Positions 18,107 through 27,785 are shown, numbered from the stretch's first letter. The stretch is DNA of 64,000 nt from Mycobacterium sp. OTB74 (GCF_029892685.1 NZ_JARXVD010000002.1:434001-498000); one strand, 5' to 3'. The notes: generated by a model from the letters alone, not told the origin. A program made the numbers and translations.

Positions 18107-18214
18107 GACACCCCCGACAGCCATCGTCGCACCCGGGAACGGGCACGTCCGACGCCAGTTTCAAGACAACTGTTGGGTATCAATCTGCACCAGGATGACA
18201 GTCCTTCCGCCGTG

Positions 18215-18979
18215 ATGAGAGACGATGGACAAATGCATGCCCAGCGCGAGGACGCGGCCGACGCCGCTCCGGAGCCGGACTCGGCGCACAAACACCGCCG
18301 TGTGACCAGCTTCCGGTCCCGCCGCTCGTCGCTGTCGGCAGGCCAGCAGAATCTGTGGGACCGGCGGTGGCCCGAGCTGGGAGCACTCGCCCGCGACGAC
18401 GACGGCGTGCCGGCCGGACTTGTGGACCCCGCAGCCTGGTTCGGCCGCTCTGCTCCGGTGGTGCTGGAGATCGGCTCGGGCACCGGCATCTCGACCCTGG
18501 CCATGGCGCAGGAGGAACCGGACCTGGATGTGATCGCGGTCGAGGTGTACCGCAAAGGCATAGCGCAACTGCTCGGCGCCGTCGACCGGGCCGGCCTGAC
18601 CAATGTGAGATTCATCCGCGGCGACGGTGTTGATGTGCTTGAACACATGATCGCGCCGGGCAGTCTGACCGCGGTGCGGGTGTTCTTTCCGGACCCGTGG
18701 CCGAAAGCCCGCCACCACAAGCGCCGGCTGCTGCAACCGGAGACGGTCACGCTGATCTCCAGCCGGCTGCGCCCTGGCGGCATCCTGCACGCCGCCACCG
18801 ACCACGCCGACTACGCCGTACAGATCGCCGAGGTGGGTGACGGCGAACCGACGCTGCGCCGCACGTCGATGGACGTAGACCTGCCGGTGTCGGTGCAACG
18901 CCCCACAACCAAATACGAAGCCCGGGGCATGCGCCTCGGCAGCCCGATCACCGAGCTGATCTGGGAGCGATTGCCATGA
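18215..18979 (+). CDS. trmB: tRNA (guanine-N7-)-methyltransferase
   Basis: A 254-residue SAM-dependent enzyme that makes m7G46 in tRNA. The SAM motif VVLEIGSGTGISTLAMA, the acidic IAVEVYRKGIAQLL, and the family signature VRVFFPDPWPKARHHKRRL are all present, as is the C-terminal TKYEARG. The N-terminal 50 residues are basic and serine-rich, as in actinobacterial homologues. Start ATG 18215 parallels the M. tuberculosis Rv0208c start (M-x3-GQMHAQ); an ATG at 18233 is an alternative. The stop overlaps the next ATG by 4 bp (ATGA), coupling it to the NYN-domain gene. Confidence 0.92.
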   Translation: MRDDGQMHAQREDAADAAPEPDSAHKHRRVTSFRSRRSSLSAGQQNLWDRRWPELGALARDDDGVPAGLVDPAAWFGRSAPVVLEIGSGTGISTLAMAQEEPDLDVIAVEVYRKGIAQLLGAVDRAGLTNVRFIRGDGVDVLEHMIAPGSLTAVRVFFPDPWPKARHHKRRLLQPETVTLISSRLRPGGILHAATDHADYAVQIAEVGDGEPTLRRTSMDVDLPVSVQRPTTKYEARGMRLGSPITELIWERLP

Positions 18980-19674
18980 GCGTCACCGAGGCCATTCCAC
19001 AGATCAAGCCGTACTCGCCCGCACCGCTGCCCGGCCCACGGCCACACCGGGTACTGCTGGTCTGGGACGCACCCAACCTGGACATGGGCCTCGGATCCAT
19101 CCTCGGCGGTCGACCGACCGCCGCACATCGCCCCCGCTTCGACGCGCTGGGCCGGTGGCTGCTGGCCCGCACTCACGACATCGCCAGCGAGCGTCGCCCC
19201 GACCAGCCTCCGGTCTCCCACGAGCCCGAGGCGACGGTGTTCACCAACATCGCGCCCGGCAGCGCCGACGTGGTCCGACCGTGGGTGGAAGCGCTGCGCA
19301 ACGTCGGGTTCGCGGTGTTCGCCAAGCCGAAGACGGACGACGACAGCGACGTGGACGCCGACATGCTGGCCCACATCGCGCTGCGCCGCGGCGAGGGTCT
19401 GGCGGGCATCTATGTGGCGTCCGCAGACGGGCAGGCATTCCGGCAACCACTCGAAGACATCGCGCGCAGCGGCATCCCTGCGACCGTCGTTGGATTTCGC
19501 GAACATGCGAGTTGGGCGTTAGCGTCGGATACCTTGGATTTCGTCGACCTGGAAGACATCCCTGGTGTCTTCCGGGAGCCACTGCCGCGGATCGGCCTGG
19601 ATTCGCTGCCTGAACAGGGCGCGTGGTTACAGCCGTTCCGGCCGTTGTCCGCGCTGCTGACCTCGCGCGTATAG
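18976..19674 (+). CDS. NYN-domain (PIN-like) putative ribonuclease, Rv0207c-like
   Basis: A 232-residue protein with an NYN/PIN-like nuclease pattern: first acidic site LLVWDAPNLDMG, second DDDSDVDADMLAH, third IYVASADGQAF, and a final strand TVVGF. NYN proteins cleave or process RNA using a Mg2+ site made of such aspartates. It is translationally coupled to trmB, which suggests a role in tRNA or RNA quality control, and lies 67 bp upstream of mmpL3. The same order (Rv0208c, Rv0207c, Rv0206c) is found in M. tuberculosis. Nuclease activity is inferred from the motif, not known for this protein. Confidence 0.75.
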   Translation: MSVTEAIPQIKPYSPAPLPGPRPHRVLLVWDAPNLDMGLGSILGGRPTAAHRPRFDALGRWLLARTHDIASERRPDQPPVSHEPEATVFTNIAPGSADVVRPWVEALRNVGFAVFAKPKTDDDSDVDADMLAHIALRRGEGLAGIYVASADGQAFRQPLEDIARSGIPATVVGFREHASWALASDTLDFVDLEDIPGVFREPLPRIGLDSLPEQGAWLQPFRPLSALLTSRV

Positions 19675-19682
19675 GAATAACT

Positions 19683-19695
19683 ACACATGATGTGT
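19683..19695. promoter_or_regulatory. Palindrome upstream of mmpL3
   Basis: ACACAT-G-ATGTGT is a perfect 13-bp palindrome located 47 bp before the mmpL3 GTG start, in the only non-coding gap between the NYN gene and mmpL3. It may be a repressor or activator site; a 13-bp match of this kind can also arise by chance. Confidence 0.3.
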
Positions 19696-19741
19696 GCGGT
19701 GGCTAGAAATGCCAGAGATAAGAAAATCGTGAGGAGCTGAC

Positions 19742-22630
19742 GTGTTCGCCTGGTGGGGTCGAACGGTGTACCAGTACCGGTACATAGTGATCGGTGTCCT
19801 GGTGGCGCTGTGCCTGGGTGGTGCCGTGTACGGGTCCTCTTTGGGCTCGCACGTCACCCAGAGTGGTTTCTACAACGAAGGCAGTCAGTCCGTCGAGGCC
19901 TCGGTCCTGGGTGACCAGGTGTACGGCCGCGACCGGACCAGCCTGGTGGTGGCCATCTTGACGCCCCCGGACAACAAGAAAGTCGATGACCCGGCCTGGC
20001 AGAAAAAAGTCTCCGGGGAACTCGATGCCTTCGTCAACAACCACAAGGACCAGGTGGTCGGCTGGGTCGGCTGGTTGAAGGCCCCGACCACCGACAACCC
20101 GACAGTCCTGGCGATGAAGACCCCGGACCTCAAACACACGTTCATCACCGTCCCGCTCAAGGGCGACAACGATGACGCGATCCTGAAGACCTACCAGGCG
20201 GTGGCCCCGGACCTGCAGAAGGTCAATGACGGCAACATCAAGCTGGCCGGCATGGAGCCGCTGGCCAGTGAGCTGACCGGCACCATCGGCACCGACCAGA
20301 AACGCGCCGAGTTCGCGATCGTCCCACTGGTCGCGGTGGTGTTATTCTTCGTGTTCGGCGGCGCCATAGCGGCCGCACTGCCGGCCATCATCGGCGGCCT
20401 GACCATCGGCGGTGCCCTGGGCATCCTGCGCTTCACCGCCGAGTTCGGGCCCGTGCACTTCTTCGCCCAACCCGTGGTGACCATGATGGGCTTCGGTATC
20501 GCCATCGACTACGGCCTGTTCATCGTGAGCCGGTTCCGTGAAGAGCTTGCCGAGGGTTACGACGTCGAGGCCGCAGTACGCCGCTCTGTGATGACCTCAG
20601 GGCGCACTGTGGCGTTCTCCGCGGTGATCATCGTCGCGTCGTCGCTGCCGCTGCTGCTGATCCCACTGGGCTTCCTGCGGTCCATCACCTACGCGATCAT
20701 CGCGTCGGTGCTGCTGGCGGCGTTCCTGTCCATCACGGTGCTGCCCGCGGTGCTGGGCATCCTGGGCGCCAACGTCGACGCGCTGGGCGTGCGCACCCTG
20801 CTGAAGGTGCCGTTCCTGGCCAACTGGCCGTTCTCGCGCCGCATCATCGACTGGTTCGCCGAGAAGACCCAGAAGACCAAGACCCGCGAAGAGGTCGAGC
20901 ACGGCTTCTGGGGCCGGCTGGTCAACGTGGTGATGAAACGGCCACTGGCGTTCGCGGTGCCGATCATCATCGGGATGATCCTCCTGGTCATCCCGCTGGG
21001 GCAGCTGGCACTGGCCGGTATGAGCGAGAAGTACCTGCCGCCGGACAACCCGGTCCGGATGGCGCAGGAGGAGTTCGACAAGGTCTTCCCCGGCTTCCGC
21101 ACCAACCCGCTGACGCTTGTGATCAAGAGTGACAACGGCCAGCCGGTCACCGATCAGCAGATCGCACAGGTCAAGGCCAACGCCGCAACCGTCGACGGGT
21201 TCATCGCCCCGAACAACGACAAGTCCAAGATGTGGACCGAGCGGACCTATCAGGACGGCGGCACCAAGAACCCGGCTGTCCGGGTGTTGTCCAACGGTCT
21301 GGCCAACAGCAACGACGCAGCCCAGAAGATCGATGCGCTGCGCCACCTGCAGCAACCACACGGGCTCACCGTGCTGGTCGGCGGGGCTCCGGCGCTCGAG
21401 CAGGACAGCATCAGCGTGCTGTTCGAGAAGCTGCCGCTGATGCTGGTGATCCTGGTCGCCACGACCACGGTGCTGATGTTCCTGGCGTTCGGGTCGCTGG
21501 TGCTGCCGGTCAAGGCAGCGCTGATGAGCGCACTGACGCTGGGTTCCACGATGGGCATCCTGACCTGGATGTTCGTCGAAGCCGGACACGGCTCAGGGTT
21601 GATGAACTACACCCCGCAGCCGCTGATGGCGCCGATGATCGGCCTGATCATCGCGGTGATCTGGGGTCTGTCCACCGACTACGAGGTGTTCCTGGTGTCC
21701 CGCATGGTGGAGGCCCGCGAGCGCGGCATGTCCACCGCAGAGGCCATCCGGATCGGTACCGCGACCACCGGTCGACTGATCACCGGTGCCGCGCTGGTGC
21801 TGGCTGTGGTTGCCGGCGCCTTCGCGTTCTCCGACCTGGTGATGATGAAGTACCTGGCCTTCGGCCTGCTGATCGCGCTGCTGCTCGACGCAACCGTCAT
21901 CCGGATGTTCCTGGTGCCGGCGATCATGAAGCTGCTCGGCGACGACTGCTGGTGGGCACCGGCCTGGATGAAGCGGATCCAGCAGAAGCTAGGCCTTGGC
22001 GAGACCGAGTTGCCCGACGAACGCAAGCGTCCCGTGGTCCGCGACCCCGAGGAGCCACGTGCGTTGGTCGGCGTGGGCGCACCGTCCCGGCCCCCGCACG
22101 ATCCTGGCCATCCGGGGGCACCGCGGGCCGTTCCCGCGCGGATCACGCCCGGCGTCCCGAGCCAGGCACCGACCAGCCGCATTCCGTCGCCGCCTGCGCC
22201 GGCCAGTGAGCCGTCGACCACTCGGTTCGCCGCCGCAGCCAAGGGTGCCTTCAAGAACGTGATGTCGAACGTGAGCCGCGCTGCCAACCAGTCGGGTCGC
22301 GAGCCACAGCAGGCCCCGGTGAACGCAGGCGAACCCGCCACCACCGCGTTCCGGGCACAAGGCAGCCGCTCGGGTGCGGCCGGACAGCGCGGCGGACCGC
22401 GACCGGCCAGCAACCGCGAGATCGAGTCCTGGCTCGGTGAACTGCGCGGAACTCCGAGCAACCGGCCGTCACCCCAGAATCAGCCGTCTCCGGGAAGCCC
22501 TGGGAACGAGCCGACCACCGCGTTCCGGGCTCAGCCCGACTCCACCGAGAAGACGGACACCCGGGACAAGCCGCGTCGTGGCGGCGGGGTTAGCGCTCAG
22601 GATCTGCTGCGCCGAGAGGGCCGCCTCTAA
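19742..22630 (+). CDS. mmpL3: MmpL3, trehalose monomycolate transporter (RND family)
   Basis: A 962-residue RND transporter that flips trehalose monomycolate across the inner membrane for cell-wall assembly; essential in mycobacteria. Twelve membrane segments in two halves flank two periplasmic domains. The proton-relay pairs are D256-Y257 (GIAIDYGLF) and D646-Y647 (LSTDYEVF), within one residue of M. smegmatis numbering. Residues about 745-962 form a long Pro/Arg/Ser-rich cytosolic tail with two copies of TTAFRAQ, a likely phosphorylation or protein-binding region. GTG 19742 has GAGGAG 5 bases upstream. The gene ends 6 bp from the convergent stop of the metallopeptidase-propeller gene. Confidence 0.97.
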   Translation: MFAWWGRTVYQYRYIVIGVLVALCLGGAVYGSSLGSHVTQSGFYNEGSQSVEASVLGDQVYGRDRTSLVVAILTPPDNKKVDDPAWQKKVSGELDAFVNNHKDQVVGWVGWLKAPTTDNPTVLAMKTPDLKHTFITVPLKGDNDDAILKTYQAVAPDLQKVNDGNIKLAGMEPLASELTGTIGTDQKRAEFAIVPLVAVVLFFVFGGAIAAALPAIIGGLTIGGALGILRFTAEFGPVHFFAQPVVTMMGFGIAIDYGLFIVSRFREELAEGYDVEAAVRRSVMTSGRTVAFSAVIIVASSLPLLLIPLGFLRSITYAIIASVLLAAFLSITVLPAVLGILGANVDALGVRTLLKVPFLANWPFSRRIIDWFAEKTQKTKTREEVEHGFWGRLVNVVMKRPLAFAVPIIIGMILLVIPLGQLALAGMSEKYLPPDNPVRMAQEEFDKVFPGFRTNPLTLVIKSDNGQPVTDQQIAQVKANAATVDGFIAPNNDKSKMWTERTYQDGGTKNPAVRVLSNGLANSNDAAQKIDALRHLQQPHGLTVLVGGAPALEQDSISVLFEKLPLMLVILVATTTVLMFLAFGSLVLPVKAALMSALTLGSTMGILTWMFVEAGHGSGLMNYTPQPLMAPMIGLIIAVIWGLSTDYEVFLVSRMVEARERGMSTAEAIRIGTATTGRLITGAALVLAVVAGAFAFSDLVMMKYLAFGLLIALLLDATVIRMFLVPAIMKLLGDDCWWAPAWMKRIQQKLGLGETELPDERKRPVVRDPEEPRALVGVGAPSRPPHDPGHPGAPRAVPARITPGVPSQAPTSRIPSPPAPASEPSTTRFAAAAKGAFKNVMSNVSRAANQSGREPQQAPVNAGEPATTAFRAQGSRSGAAGQRGGPRPASNREIESWLGELRGTPSNRPSPQNQPSPGSPGNEPTTAFRAQPDSTEKTDTRDKPRRGGGVSAQDLLRREGRL

Positions 22631-22636
22631 CGGCGG

Positions 22637-25258
22637 TCAGACCGCTGGCACAAGCAGATCCGCGAACTTGGTGACGGCCTGGTTGTATCGGACGTTGTAG
22701 CCCTCGACCACGGCGGCTTCCAACACGGGCACCTGCACGTCCCGCTCCAGTCGAGGTGACGCGATTCCCCCCCAGTCCTCATAGTTGGAGACGATCACGT
22801 CGAGATAGACGGGTTGTCGAAGATGCTTGCCGATCAACAGCTTCTGCAGTGCGTCGGCGACAGCCGGATACGGCGTGAATTCGGCATTCTGCAGCCAGTC
22901 GCGCAGATCGGCCTCGGGCACGCTGAAATCGATGCCGAGTGCACCCAGACGACTGAGGACCGGGCCCGGCGCAGGGACCGCGGATGGGACAGGCGCAGCG
23001 CCCGGGGGCGTCACCGGGAACGGCTGATGGTTCCAGCCCTGATCCGGTGCGGCGTCCCACCATTGGGTGCCGATCGCGCCGTCGGGCCGTACCCAGAAGA
23101 CGTCCAGATGCGACGCCAGCCGTCCGACCGAGGTGATCGACGATCCGGGACTTGCCGATCCCGGCGGTGCGATAGCAAACGGGCGGTGGTCGGCCCAGCT
23201 GTGTCCCGCTGCCGCATGCCACCACTGGGTGCCGACCGACCCGTCCGGGGCCACCCAGAAGACATCCAGGTTGTTGGGCGTGCGGGCCGTCGCGCTCACC
23301 CCGCCCGCTGATGCCACGGCGCCGGGCGACGTGACGGTGAACCAGCCGTGGTCGGCCCAACTCGCACCGGCTGCGGCAAACCACCAGTTCGAGGCGACCG
23401 ATCCGTCCGGGGTAACCCAGAACACGTCGAGGTTGTCCGGTGTTCGGGCGACGACGCTGAGCGCTGATCCCGGCCGCGCAGATCCGGCGGGCGCGAGTCG
23501 GAAGGCGCCGTGGTCGGCCCAACTGCTGCCGGGGGCCGCGGTCCACCAATTCGACGCCACCGCTCCGTCCGGAGTCACCCAGAACACGTCCAGATGATCG
23601 GGCATGCGCGCCACGACGGCGATTGCCGAGCCGTGCTCCGCCGAGCCGGGAGGCGCGACGTTGAACGGGCCATGATCACCCCAGCCGGCACCCGGCGCAG
23701 CCGCCCACCACTGGCTCGCGACCGCGCCGTCGGGCCGCACCCAGAACACGTCGAGATTGTCGGCGGTACGGGCGACCGCAGCGATCGCCGAGCCCGGCTG
23801 TGCCGACCCGGGCGGTGCGATGGGGAAGGCCGCACCGTGCTCGAACCACCCGCCGTTGGTAGCGCTGACCCACCACTGGGTCATCACGGATCCATTCGGC
23901 GCGACCCAGAACACGTCGAGGTTGTCCGGCGTGCGAGCCACCGTGGTGACCATCGCGCCCGAGACGGTCGCACCTGCCGCCACCACGTCCGTCGGAGCGT
24001 GGTCGGCCCAACTCTGACCCGCTGCGCCGGCCCACCACTGAAATCCGATCGAACCGCTGTTTCGGGCCCAAAACAGTTCCAGCCGAAGCGAATCGCGAGA
24101 AACCACATCCAGTGCCGATGACGTGGTGGCGCGCAGATTCGCCCGTGCCTCATCGGGCGGGGTGTGATTGATGACGTCGTTCCAGACGTAGCGGTAGTAC
24201 GGGTTCTCCTGGTCCATCTCCTTGTACCGGGAGCTGTGACCGGTGCCGCCGAACCACTGATCCACGATCGCGCCCTGTTGCTCGGCATTGAATTTCGACC
24301 AAGGCTGACCCGGTGCGCCGTACTCATAGACGTTGTCACCCATGGAGTAGTTCGCCTGGTTCACCAGACCGCTGCACATCAGGCCCGGCAAGGACCCGGT
24401 GTGGGCGATCTGCCAGGCGTGGGTGAGTTCGTGGATCAGGGTTTGCCCGTGTTTCGGATACGCGGTCCCGCCCGTTCCCAGCGTGTCGTCATAGGTACGC
24501 CCGAGATTGACGTAGGTCTTGCCGTCGACGCCAGGCGCGGTGAACGGCCGGCCGCCCATGCCGGCGAGGTTGGTGATGATGACGTCCTGATAAGGCACCG
24601 AGTTGCCGAATACCTGTCGGGCGAAGGCGATTTCGCCGGCGTTGAGGGGCCGGTATTTGATCAGTGCGTTCGTCACGGCACCGATCGCCACCCCGGCGAC
24701 GACGCCGAGGATCAACGCAGTTCCGACACCTGCGCCCGCCACGGTCGCCACGGCGAACACGACGACTCCTCCGACCACACCGAGCGTGCCGCCCGGCCCG
24801 AGCGTGGTGCCCAACCAGCTGATGGCCTCGCGGGTTGCCCCGATCACCACGCCCAACGCCGCGCCCACTGCTCCCGCGGTCACGTCGATGATGTCGTTGA
24901 CGAGTTCGGCGATAGTGCCGATGACCCCGCCCCATTTGTAATCCTTGGCGACTCCATACGTGGCGTTCGCATCCAATGCCGACCAGTACAGAGCCAGCAG
25001 CGGACTGTGGCCGCTCTCCTCACGGTTCCACTTGTCGACGCCGGAGACATGTCCGCTCTGGATGAAGGCCATGGTCGGGAATCCGGGTGCCGTCAGGTAG
25101 GCGCGGAGATTGAAGTCGAAGTTGCCCGCGATGCTGCTGCTGTTCATGTGGAAATGCACGTGGTAGTCGCCGTTGTCGCTTACCTGTACATCTACCCATC
25201 CCCCCAAGGGGGTTCCGGAGGGGGTGGTGACGACGCCATGGAATGTGCGAGTTGCCAT
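22637..25258 (-). CDS. Large multidomain protein: zincin-type HELTH motif plus seven PLL-like beta-propeller repeats
   Basis: An 873-residue protein with four parts. (1) Residues 1-105: a beta-rich domain with HVHFHMNSSSIAGNFDFNLR. (2) About 108-200: a Gly/Ala/Val-rich hydrophobic region (GAALGVVIGA, GVVVFAVATVAGAGVG) that could insert in a membrane. (3) About 205-375: a metallopeptidase-like domain with H276-E277-x2-H280 (LIHELTHAWQ) and AEQQGAIVDQWF, as in zinc peptidase-like domains of bacterial effector proteins. (4) 384-759: seven repeats of 53-55 residues built on NLDVFWV-PDG-V---QWW, fitting a seven-bladed PLL-like lectin propeller. A 110-residue C-terminal domain follows. No signal peptide is seen. 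ATG 25258 has AAGGG upstream. It interrupts the mmpL3/AI-2E synteny known from M. tuberculosis. Function unknown; a carbohydrate- or surface-binding protease or toxin is an inference. Confidence 0.8.
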   Translation of the reverse strand: MATRTFHGVVTTPSGTPLGGWVDVQVSDNGDYHVHFHMNSSSIAGNFDFNLRAYLTAPGFPTMAFIQSGHVSGVDKWNREESGHSPLLALYWSALDANATYGVAKDYKWGGVIGTIAELVNDIIDVTAGAVGAALGVVIGATREAISWLGTTLGPGGTLGVVGGVVVFAVATVAGAGVGTALILGVVAGVAIGAVTNALIKYRPLNAGEIAFARQVFGNSVPYQDVIITNLAGMGGRPFTAPGVDGKTYVNLGRTYDDTLGTGGTAYPKHGQTLIHELTHAWQIAHTGSLPGLMCSGLVNQANYSMGDNVYEYGAPGQPWSKFNAEQQGAIVDQWFGGTGHSSRYKEMDQENPYYRYVWNDVINHTPPDEARANLRATTSSALDVVSRDSLRLELFWARNSGSIGFQWWAGAAGQSWADHAPTDVVAAGATVSGAMVTTVARTPDNLDVFWVAPNGSVMTQWWVSATNGGWFEHGAAFPIAPPGSAQPGSAIAAVARTADNLDVFWVRPDGAVASQWWAAAPGAGWGDHGPFNVAPPGSAEHGSAIAVVARMPDHLDVFWVTPDGAVASNWWTAAPGSSWADHGAFRLAPAGSARPGSALSVVARTPDNLDVFWVTPDGSVASNWWFAAAGASWADHGWFTVTSPGAVASAGGVSATARTPNNLDVFWVAPDGSVGTQWWHAAAGHSWADHRPFAIAPPGSASPGSSITSVGRLASHLDVFWVRPDGAIGTQWWDAAPDQGWNHQPFPVTPPGAAPVPSAVPAPGPVLSRLGALGIDFSVPEADLRDWLQNAEFTPYPAVADALQKLLIGKHLRQPVYLDVIVSNYEDWGGIASPRLERDVQVPVLEAAVVEGYNVRYNQAVTKFADLLVPAV
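22982..24109 (-). repeat. Seven in-frame coding repeats (propeller blades) of about 160 bp
   Basis: Residues 384-759 of the 873-residue protein are seven tandem units of 53-55 residues. Anchors LDVFWV (LELFWA in the first) fall at roughly residues 393, 447, 502, 556, 610, 663 and 718. Units 3 to 6 are most alike (DHGPF, DHGAF, DHGWF, DHRPF), while the first and last are diverged, as expected for closing blades of a propeller. Confidence 0.85.
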
Positions 25259-25378
25259 TCTGCGAACCCTTCGATCGACCGGTTGCCTTCCGGCCGAGCT
25301 TTCAGCAAGTTCCCAGGGGGTCGATAGAGTAGTCCGTTACTCGATTTCGCCCGACCAACCGGTCGACGTACGCGGCGG

Positions 25379-26539
25379 TTAGCCCTCGCTATCGCTGCCC
25401 GGATCAGCCCCGTCGGGATCGGCCTCGGCCAGAATCTCGGCCTCCACCGCGGCCGGGTCCTCGGCGACCAGCACGCGGACCGCGCTGTTGAGGAACGCGA
25501 CCGTCGGCACCGCGACCAGCGCGCCGATGATGCCCGCGGTGACGCCGCCTGCGGCGATGGCAAGCACGACGGCCAGCGGATGCACCGAGACCGCTCGGCC
25601 CATGACCACGGGCTGCAACACATGCGCCTCGAGCTGTTGGACGGCGATGATCAGGCCCAGAGCGATCAGCGCGTAGACCCAGCCCTTGGCGATCAACGCC
25701 ACGACCACCGCCACAGCGCCGGTCAGCACGGCACCAACCAGCGGGATGAACGCACCGAGGAACACCAGCGAGGCCAGCGGCAGCGCCAACGGAATCCCCA
25801 TGATGGCCAGGCCGGTGCCGATGCCGACGGCATCGACCAGGGCGACCACGAACGTAGCGCGCACATAACCGACCAGCGAGCCGAAGCCGGCACGTCCGGC
25901 GTCGCGCACCCGTTCGCGCACCGAAGCCGGGAGGATCGCGGTGATGAACGCATAGATTTTCCGGCCATCCTGGAGCAGGAAGATCAGGGTGAACAGGGTC
26001 AGCAGGGCACCGGTGATGATCTCGGTGAGCGCGCCGGCCGTGGAGAACACGCCGCTGGTGAGCTTGGACTGATTGTTCTTCAGCGCGTCGATGGCGGTCT
26101 GGCCGATGTTGTTGATCTGATCGCTGCTCAAATGCAGGATCGGCCCTTCGGTCAGCCACTTGCGGGTGCCGTCGATGCTTTTGGCGACCTGATCGACCAA
26201 CGCGGGTGCGCCGTCGATGAACTGGCTGACCACGAACGTCAGGATGCCGCCCACCCCGACAATGGCGGTCAGCAATATGATTGCGACAGCTGCTCCGCGT
26301 GGCAGCCCGCGCCGGTCCAGAAAGTCGACGGCCCGCAGTAGAAATGCAGTTGCCAAGGTAGCCAACAGAATTGGCACCACGATGAATTCCAGTTTGACGA
26401 CCAGCCACAGCAGGGCCAGCACGCCGCCGAAGATCACCAGCAACCGCCACGACCACGCTGCCGCCCGACGCACCAATGGATCGACCGCAGCGTCAGCCCC
26501 GGAGTCCAGGGAGAAGCCCGTTAGTTGTGCCTCCGGCAT
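25379..26539 (-). CDS. AI-2E transporter family permease, Rv0205-like
   Basis: A 386-residue membrane protein of the AI-2E (YdiK/PerM) family. About eight hydrophobic segments: two near the N-terminus ([36 protein letters not shown]), one after [13 protein letters not shown], and a C-terminal group including [15 protein letters not shown] and the family motif [23 protein letters not shown]. The periplasmic segment (about 100-165) is typical. Family members export small metabolites or cations; the substrate here is unknown. Start ATG 26539 is 94 bp from the divergent GTG of the LPG-synthase-like gene. M. tuberculosis Rv0205 has this position relative to Rv0204c. Confidence 0.85.
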   Translation of the reverse strand: MPEAQLTGFSLDSGADAAVDPLVRRAAAWSWRLLVIFGGVLALLWLVVKLEFIVVPILLATLATAFLLRAVDFLDRRGLPRGAAVAIILLTAIVGVGGILTFVVSQFIDGAPALVDQVAKSIDGTRKWLTEGPILHLSSDQINNIGQTAIDALKNNQSKLTSGVFSTAGALTEIITGALLTLFTLIFLLQDGRKIYAFITAILPASVRERVRDAGRAGFGSLVGYVRATFVVALVDAVGIGTGLAIMGIPLALPLASLVFLGAFIPLVGAVLTGAVAVVVALIAKGWVYALIALGLIIAVQQLEAHVLQPVVMGRAVSVHPLAVVLAIAAGGVTAGIIGALVAVPTVAFLNSAVRVLVAEDPAAVEAEILAEADPDGADPGSDSEG

Positions 26540-26633
26540 GCGCGTCAGCGTAGTCCCGAACAAGGACCGCGAGCGGTGTCCGGGGCGCGCGCGCCGCGCC
26601 GTGAATCGCGACACGCCGACTACGCTGTTGGGC

Positions 26634-27758
26634 GTGTCGTACAACGCGCCCCCCGGCACGTGGACGGCTCGCCGTCGTGGCACATGGACGGCCCGCCGAC
26701 GTGGCGGCGCCCGTCTGCAATCGGGCCGGACGCGCGGAAAATACTGGTGGCTGCGCTGGGTTTTGATCGCCGCAGCCGCCACCGTGCTGGCCGTCGAGAT
26801 CGTGCTGGTGTGGGACCAACTGGCCAAGGCGTGGCACAGTCTGCTGTCGGCAACCTGGTGGTGGGTGCTGGCCTCGGTGGCCTGTGCGCTGGCGTCGATG
26901 CACAGCTTCGCGCAGATTCAGCGCACGCTCCTGGCCTCGGCCGGGGTCCATGTGCGGCAGTGGCGTTCGGAGGCCGCGTTCTATGCCGGAAACGCGCTGT
27001 CGACCACTCTGCCGGGCGGCCCGGTGCTGTCAGCCACCTTCGTGTACCGCCAGCAGCGACTGTGGGGCGCCTCCCCGCTGGTCGCGTCGTGGCAGTTGGT
27101 GATGTCCGGTGCGCTGCAGGTGGTGGGCCTGGCCCTGCTCGGCCTGGGCGGCGCGGTCCTGCTGGGTGCCAGCAAGAACCCGCTGTCGCTGATCTTCACC
27201 ATTGGCGGGTTCATCGTGCTGCTCGTGCTGGCCCAGACCGTGGCAGCCAACCCACAGCAGATCGATGGCATCGGAGTGCGCCTGCTGTCGTGGTTCAACT
27301 CATTTCGCGGTAAGCCCGCCGACACCGGGGTGGAAGGTTGGCGCCGGATTCTCTGCCAACTGGAATCGGTGAGCCTGAGCCGTCGGACCCTGACCGTCGC
27401 GTTCAGCTGGTCATTTTTCAACTGGGTGGCCGACGTTGGCTGTCTGGCCTGCGCGGCGTACGCCACCGGTGGGCGCCCGTCCCTGGCTGGGCTGACGGTG
27501 GCCTACGCGGCCGCCCGCGCCGTCGGGTCCATCCCCTTGATGCCCGGCGGCCTCCTCGTGGTCGAGGCCGTGCTGGTGCCCGGCCTGGTGTCCAGCGGCA
27601 TGACCCTGGCGTCGGCCATCTCCGCCATGCTGATCTATCGAATGGTCAGCTGGATATTCATTTCGGCCATCGGCTGGGTGGTGTTCTTCTTCATGTTCCG
27701 CACCGAGAAAGACATCGACCCCGACGCTCCGACACCGGAAACCCCGTCAGCGCAATGA
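26634..27758 (+). CDS. Lysylphosphatidylglycerol synthase-like (UPF0104) membrane protein, Rv0204c-like
   Basis: A 374-residue integral membrane protein with about eight hydrophobic segments in the pattern of the LPG synthase TM region (UPF0104/AglD-like): [24 protein letters not shown] and the C-terminal [30 protein letters not shown] are diagnostic. The aminoacyl-transfer domain of MprF is absent, so the protein is more likely a lipid flippase-like protein or an unknown carrier. GTG 26634 is the best start because it precedes the first codons conserved with the family; the N-terminus carries a tandem GTWTARRR duplication. It is divergent from the AI-2E gene and is followed after 27 bp by DUF3054. 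Confidence 0.8.
   Translation: MSYNAPPGTWTARRRGTWTARRRGGARLQSGRTRGKYWWLRWVLIAAAATVLAVEIVLVWDQLAKAWHSLLSATWWWVLASVACALASMHSFAQIQRTLLASAGVHVRQWRSEAAFYAGNALSTTLPGGPVLSATFVYRQQRLWGASPLVASWQLVMSGALQVVGLALLGLGGAVLLGASKNPLSLIFTIGGFIVLLVLAQTVAANPQQIDGIGVRLLSWFNSFRGKPADTGVEGWRRILCQLESVSLSRRTLTVAFSWSFFNWVADVGCLACAAYATGGRPSLAGLTVAYAAARAVGSIPLMPGGLLVVEAVLVPGLVSSGMTLASAISAMLIYRMVSWIFISAIGWVVFFFMFRTEKDIDPDAPTPETPSAQ
26655..26702 (+). repeat. 24-bp tandem duplication in the coding sequence
   Basis: Two adjacent 24-bp units (26655-26678, 26679-26702) are identical at 21 of 24 positions and in frame. Each encodes GTWTARRR, so the cytosolic N-terminus reads that octapeptide twice. All three differences fall at third codon positions or leave the amino acid unchanged, suggesting an old duplication kept at protein level. 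Confidence 0.8.
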
Positions 27759-27785
27759 ATTTGTACGATCTGAACGTGATGCACC

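Noticed and set aside
22637..25258. The large protein as an Rhs or RTX toxin
   Set aside because: No RHS/YD repeats, no calcium-binding GGXGXDXUX nonapeptides and no polymorphic toxin end were seen; the repeats have the propeller pattern.
25276..25365. CGACCGGTTG and CAACCGGTCG inverted pair between the large protein and the AI-2E gene
   Set aside because: Arms are 70 bp apart and contain ACCGGT, common in this DNA; no support as operator or insertion boundary.
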